NCBI RefSeq assembly: GCF_036203305.1
Contig: NZ_CP108131.1
Span: 8,060,001-8,124,000 of the forward strand
DNA length: 64,000 nucleotides
Source: Streptomyces sp. NBC_00190
Lineage (GTDB): Bacteria > Actinomycetota > Actinomycetes > Streptomycetales > Streptomycetaceae
Direction of reading: 5' to 3'
Part shown: positions 61,898 to 64,000 of the stretch, in pieces
Position numbering within the stretch: the first letter of the stretch is position 1
How the letters are laid out: each line of letters begins with the position of its first letter
Position numbers and translations under genes: made by a program
Notes under the pieces: model-generated
The model's input: only the letters and a program-made list of their open reading frames with translations
Database searches by the model: none
What the model was told of the DNA's origin: nothing

Positions 61898-63016
61898 CTA
61901 GGCGGCCAGGGCTTCCAGGGCGGGGACCGTTTCGGCCGGGGTCGGTAGTGCGGCGTTCTCCGCGCGGAGGCGGGTAGCTGCCTCGCGCAGGGCCGGGTCG
62001 GTGATGAGGCGGGTGAGGAGCGGGGCGTCGACGTCGTCGGAGGCGGAGCGCAGGGCGGCGCCGGTCGCGGTCAGGGCATCGGCGTTGGTGAAGTGATCGG
62101 CGCCCTGGGGGAGCAGGAGCTGGGGCAGGCCGGCCTGCAGGGCGGTGAGCAGGGTGCCGGAGCCGCCGTGGTGGATCAGCGCATCGGAGGCGGTCAGCAG
62201 CTCGGCGAGCGGGATCCAGGGCAGCGGGCGGACGTTGTCCGGGAGGGTGCCGAGCGGAGTGAGGTCGGCGTCGCCGACGGCGAGCAGGAACTCGGCGTCC
62301 ACCGAGGCGGCGGCCTCGATCAGGCGGACGATGGCGCGGACGCCGTCCAGCTCGGTGAGCACGGTGCCCAGGGTGACGGCGACCCGCGGGCGGGTGCCGC
62401 GGCGCAGCAGCTCGGCGGGGACGGTGCCGCCGCCGTTGTAGGAGAGGTAGCGCATCCGCAAGCCGCCCGGGTCGCCGCCGAGCGAGGCGGGGACGATGTT
62501 CAGCGCGGTGGGCTCGGCGGGGCCGGCCACCTTGTACGTCTCGTACGCTTCGGTGAAGTTGGCGGCGAGCCGGCCGACCATGTCGAGGCCGGAGGTGACG
62601 CCGAAGTTCTGGATCACCGACGGGATCTTGAGCTTGGCCGCGACCAGCGGGGCGGAGGCCTGGAAGGAGTCGTAGACGAGCAAGTCGGCGCCCCAGTTGT
62701 CGGCGGCCTCCAGCAAGCCGTCCACGGTGGGTCGGGAGACGAGCGCGAAGGCGCGGGCCGCCATGTCGAGGATCTGGTCCTGAGTCATGTCGGGGTTGAC
62801 GTAGCGCACCTCCTCGCCGGTGGACTGCTCGAACACGTCCCGGATGGTGCGGCCGTCGCCGATCTCGACTATCGGAAAACCGGCCTCGCGGAGCCGGTCC
62901 AGCGGCTGCGAGCTCGCGAACAGCACCTCGTGGCCGGCGGCGCGCAGGGCCTGCGCGGTCGGGATCATCGGGAAGAGGTGGCCGGCCGCGGCCGGTCCGG
63001 TGAAGAGTATGCGCAC
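61898..63016 (-). CDS. GT1-family glycosyltransferase (macrolide-type)
   Basis: A 372-residue GT-B transferase. N-terminal RILFTGPAAAGHLFPMIPTAQALRAAGHEVLFASS is the acceptor-side start of natural-product Gtfs; donor side: RPRVAVTLGTVLTE, VRPLPWIPLAELLTASDALIHHGGSGTLLTALQAGLPQLLLPQGADHF (HHGGSGT motif complete). Members attach deoxysugars to macrolides or anthracyclines, or inactivate antibiotics by glycosylation. GTG 63016 has AAGGAGA five bases upstream. No polyketide genes are in the window, so an orphan or resistance role is more likely. Confidence 0.9.
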   Translation of the reverse strand: MRILFTGPAAAGHLFPMIPTAQALRAAGHEVLFASSQPLDRLREAGFPIVEIGDGRTIRDVFEQSTGEEVRYVNPDMTQDQILDMAARAFALVSRPTVDGLLEAADNWGADLLVYDSFQASAPLVAAKLKIPSVIQNFGVTSGLDMVGRLAANFTEAYETYKVAGPAEPTALNIVPASLGGDPGGLRMRYLSYNGGGTVPAELLRRGTRPRVAVTLGTVLTELDGVRAIVRLIEAAASVDAEFLLAVGDADLTPLGTLPDNVRPLPWIPLAELLTASDALIHHGGSGTLLTALQAGLPQLLLPQGADHFTNADALTATGAALRSASDDVDAPLLTRLITDPALREAATRLRAENAALPTPAETVPALEALAA

Positions 63017-63545
63017 GGGTTCTCCTTGCCGTTGTTCTGCCGGTCGAGGCCGAGTCGTGCGGGCTCGCCCCGGTTCCCTCCTGTGAACTGACGGGAAGGC
63101 GCGCTGTGTTCCGCCCCGAGGATCGATAATCGGACGTTCTGGGACGCATCTTTCCGGGCAGGGCGCGATGTGCCCTGAGCTCCCCGGGCCCGCGCGGACG
63201 CGCGGTGCGCGAGCCGGTGACCTGCCGGTCGAGGACCGAGAGAGCGGCGAGAGCGCCCTGGTCCGTGCCGTCACCCGGTGGGAGGGCATGCGCCGGGCGT
63301 ACGGCAGCCGACACCGGCCCGCGTCCCCGGATCGCGGCGGGACCGGCAGCGGGTGAGGAACTTCACCGCGGGCGGGGCCCCGGCCCGCCGCCTCCGTTGC
63401 TAGATTGTCCGGCGGCCGGATCCAAGGCCCCGGACGAGATGCGCCGTACCCGGTTACGCACGACGACGCGAGGTGCTGCACCAGCAGCGCCGTCCGCTGT
63501 CCGCACCCGGGCAGCGTCCTCGTCGAGCAAGATGGGCCGAACGCC
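63017..63545. other. Long divergent intergenic region
   Basis: These 529 bases separate the glycosyltransferase and the OsmC gene. No frame shows a family. TTGCTAGATTGTCC near 63400 could be part of a promoter, and CCGGTGACCTGCCGGTCGAGG near 63213 has short repeats. An Ala/Arg-rich frame on the minus strand looks like chance. Confidence 0.4.
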
Positions 63546-63998
63546 ATGACCGTGCCACTCACCCGCAGCCTGTACCGGACGACCGCGCATGCCGCCGGGG
63601 GCCGTACCGGGTCCGTCCGCACGGACGACGGGCGCCTGGACGTCCGCCTCGCCCCGCCGCGCAAGAAGGTGCCCGGCACCACCAACCCCGAGCAGCTGTT
63701 CGCGGCCGGTTTCGCCGCCTGCTTCACCTCCGCGCTCGCGGAGGTCGCCGCCGAGTTCGGAGCGGATGCCTCCGCCGCGCGCGTGGCCTGCGAAGTGCAG
63801 CTCGGCACCACGGACACGCCCGCGGGCTACGGCCTCGCGGTGGCCCTCACCGTCAGCCTGCCGGGGTGGCGGGCGGCGGACCTCCAGCCCCTGCTGCACC
63901 GGGCGGACGCGGTGTGCCCGTACTCCCAGGCGGTACGCGGCAACGTACCGCTGACGCTCCTGGCCGTGGACGAGCCCGCCACCGATGACCGGGCCTGA
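63546..63998 (+). CDS. Ohr/OsmC family peroxidase (organic hydroperoxide resistance)
   Basis: A 150-residue OsmC/Ohr protein. LDVRLAPPRKKVPGTTNPEQLFAAGFAACFTSALAEVA contains the peroxidatic Cys (AACF), Arg and Glu region (NPEQLF); the resolving Cys is in HRADAVCPYSQAVRGN. Both cysteines are present, so a dithiol peroxidase that reduces organic hydroperoxides with lipoyl-type thiols is likely. The N-terminus YRTTAHAAGGRTGSVRTDDG is typical for Ohr. ATG 63546 has only a weak ribosome site. A regulatory OhrR gene is not seen in the window. Confidence 0.92.
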   Translation: MTVPLTRSLYRTTAHAAGGRTGSVRTDDGRLDVRLAPPRKKVPGTTNPEQLFAAGFAACFTSALAEVAAEFGADASAARVACEVQLGTTDTPAGYGLAVALTVSLPGWRAADLQPLLHRADAVCPYSQAVRGNVPLTLLAVDEPATDDRA

Positions 63999-64000
63999 GC

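Overview
The window is very GC-rich actinobacterial DNA and almost certainly Streptomyces. Codons nearly always end in G or C, GTG and TTG starts are common, and many genes code for secreted proteins or lipoproteins. It also holds a mycothiol-dependent enzyme, a BTAD/NB-ARC regulator of the SARP type, an ECF42-type sigma factor with its DGPF partner, and paired natural-product style glycosyltransferases. There are no ribosomal, tRNA or central housekeeping genes, no CRISPR and no intact transposase. Accessory content and many decayed genes suggest a chromosome arm; this is inferred.

Layout. 0-3 kb: a broken alpha/beta-hydrolase, then an SDR gene and a TetR gene divergent across a perfect 28-bp palindrome. 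3-10 kb: secreted or membrane proteins (DUF4344 peptidase, K+ channel, lipoprotein), a broken M20 peptidase, a shortened erythromycin-esterase-like protein and an ATPase. 10.5-16 kb: a large secreted S8 protease with a TrmB/LuxR-like regulator, and an AhpD-like protein without its cysteines. 16-19 kb: two small exported proteins and a two-component system. 19-25 kb: TetR and a divergent FAD monooxygenase, a toxin-antitoxin pair and several hypotheticals. 25-32 kb: an AlkD-like repair protein, the wreck of a TnsA-like transposition gene, a GNAT enzyme, two hydrolases and the ECF42/DGPF operon. 32-39 kb: glycosyltransferase, patatin, a secreted DUF11 protein, an MFS remnant, a mycothiol enzyme and a histidine phosphatase fused in frame to a nuclease remnant. 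39-46.5 kb: SDR, BTAD/LAL regulator and FAD monooxygenase in a row, then an ArsR gene and a quinol-monooxygenase gene divergent across twin operators, a polysaccharide deacetylase and a NUDIX protein. 46.7-49 kb: a deletion scar where two opposed genes are both cut. 49-54 kb: a lytic transglycosylase, ArsR plus VOC with a palindromic operator, a ricin-A-like ribosome-inactivating protein, and a CHRD protein coupled to a class F sortase. 54-64 kb: P450, an EamA exporter with a matching ArsR operator, a SufR-like regulator, a broken amidohydrolase, a scar joining a sigma factor to a CU044_5270-type tail, a second glycosyltransferase and an OsmC/Ohr protein.

Two themes stand out. First, many small regulator-plus-enzyme pairs carry visible operators, so binding sites can be proposed from sequence. 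Second, decay is heavy: at least nine genes carry frameshifts or internal deletions, several lost exactly the catalytic segment, and some scars fuse unrelated genes. The most striking intact gene is the ribosome-inactivating protein at about 52.0-52.66 kb, which keeps the Glu-x-x-Arg active-site pair of ricin but has lost the expected active-site tyrosines. Frameshift calls assume the base calls are right; the large internal deletions do not depend on single bases.
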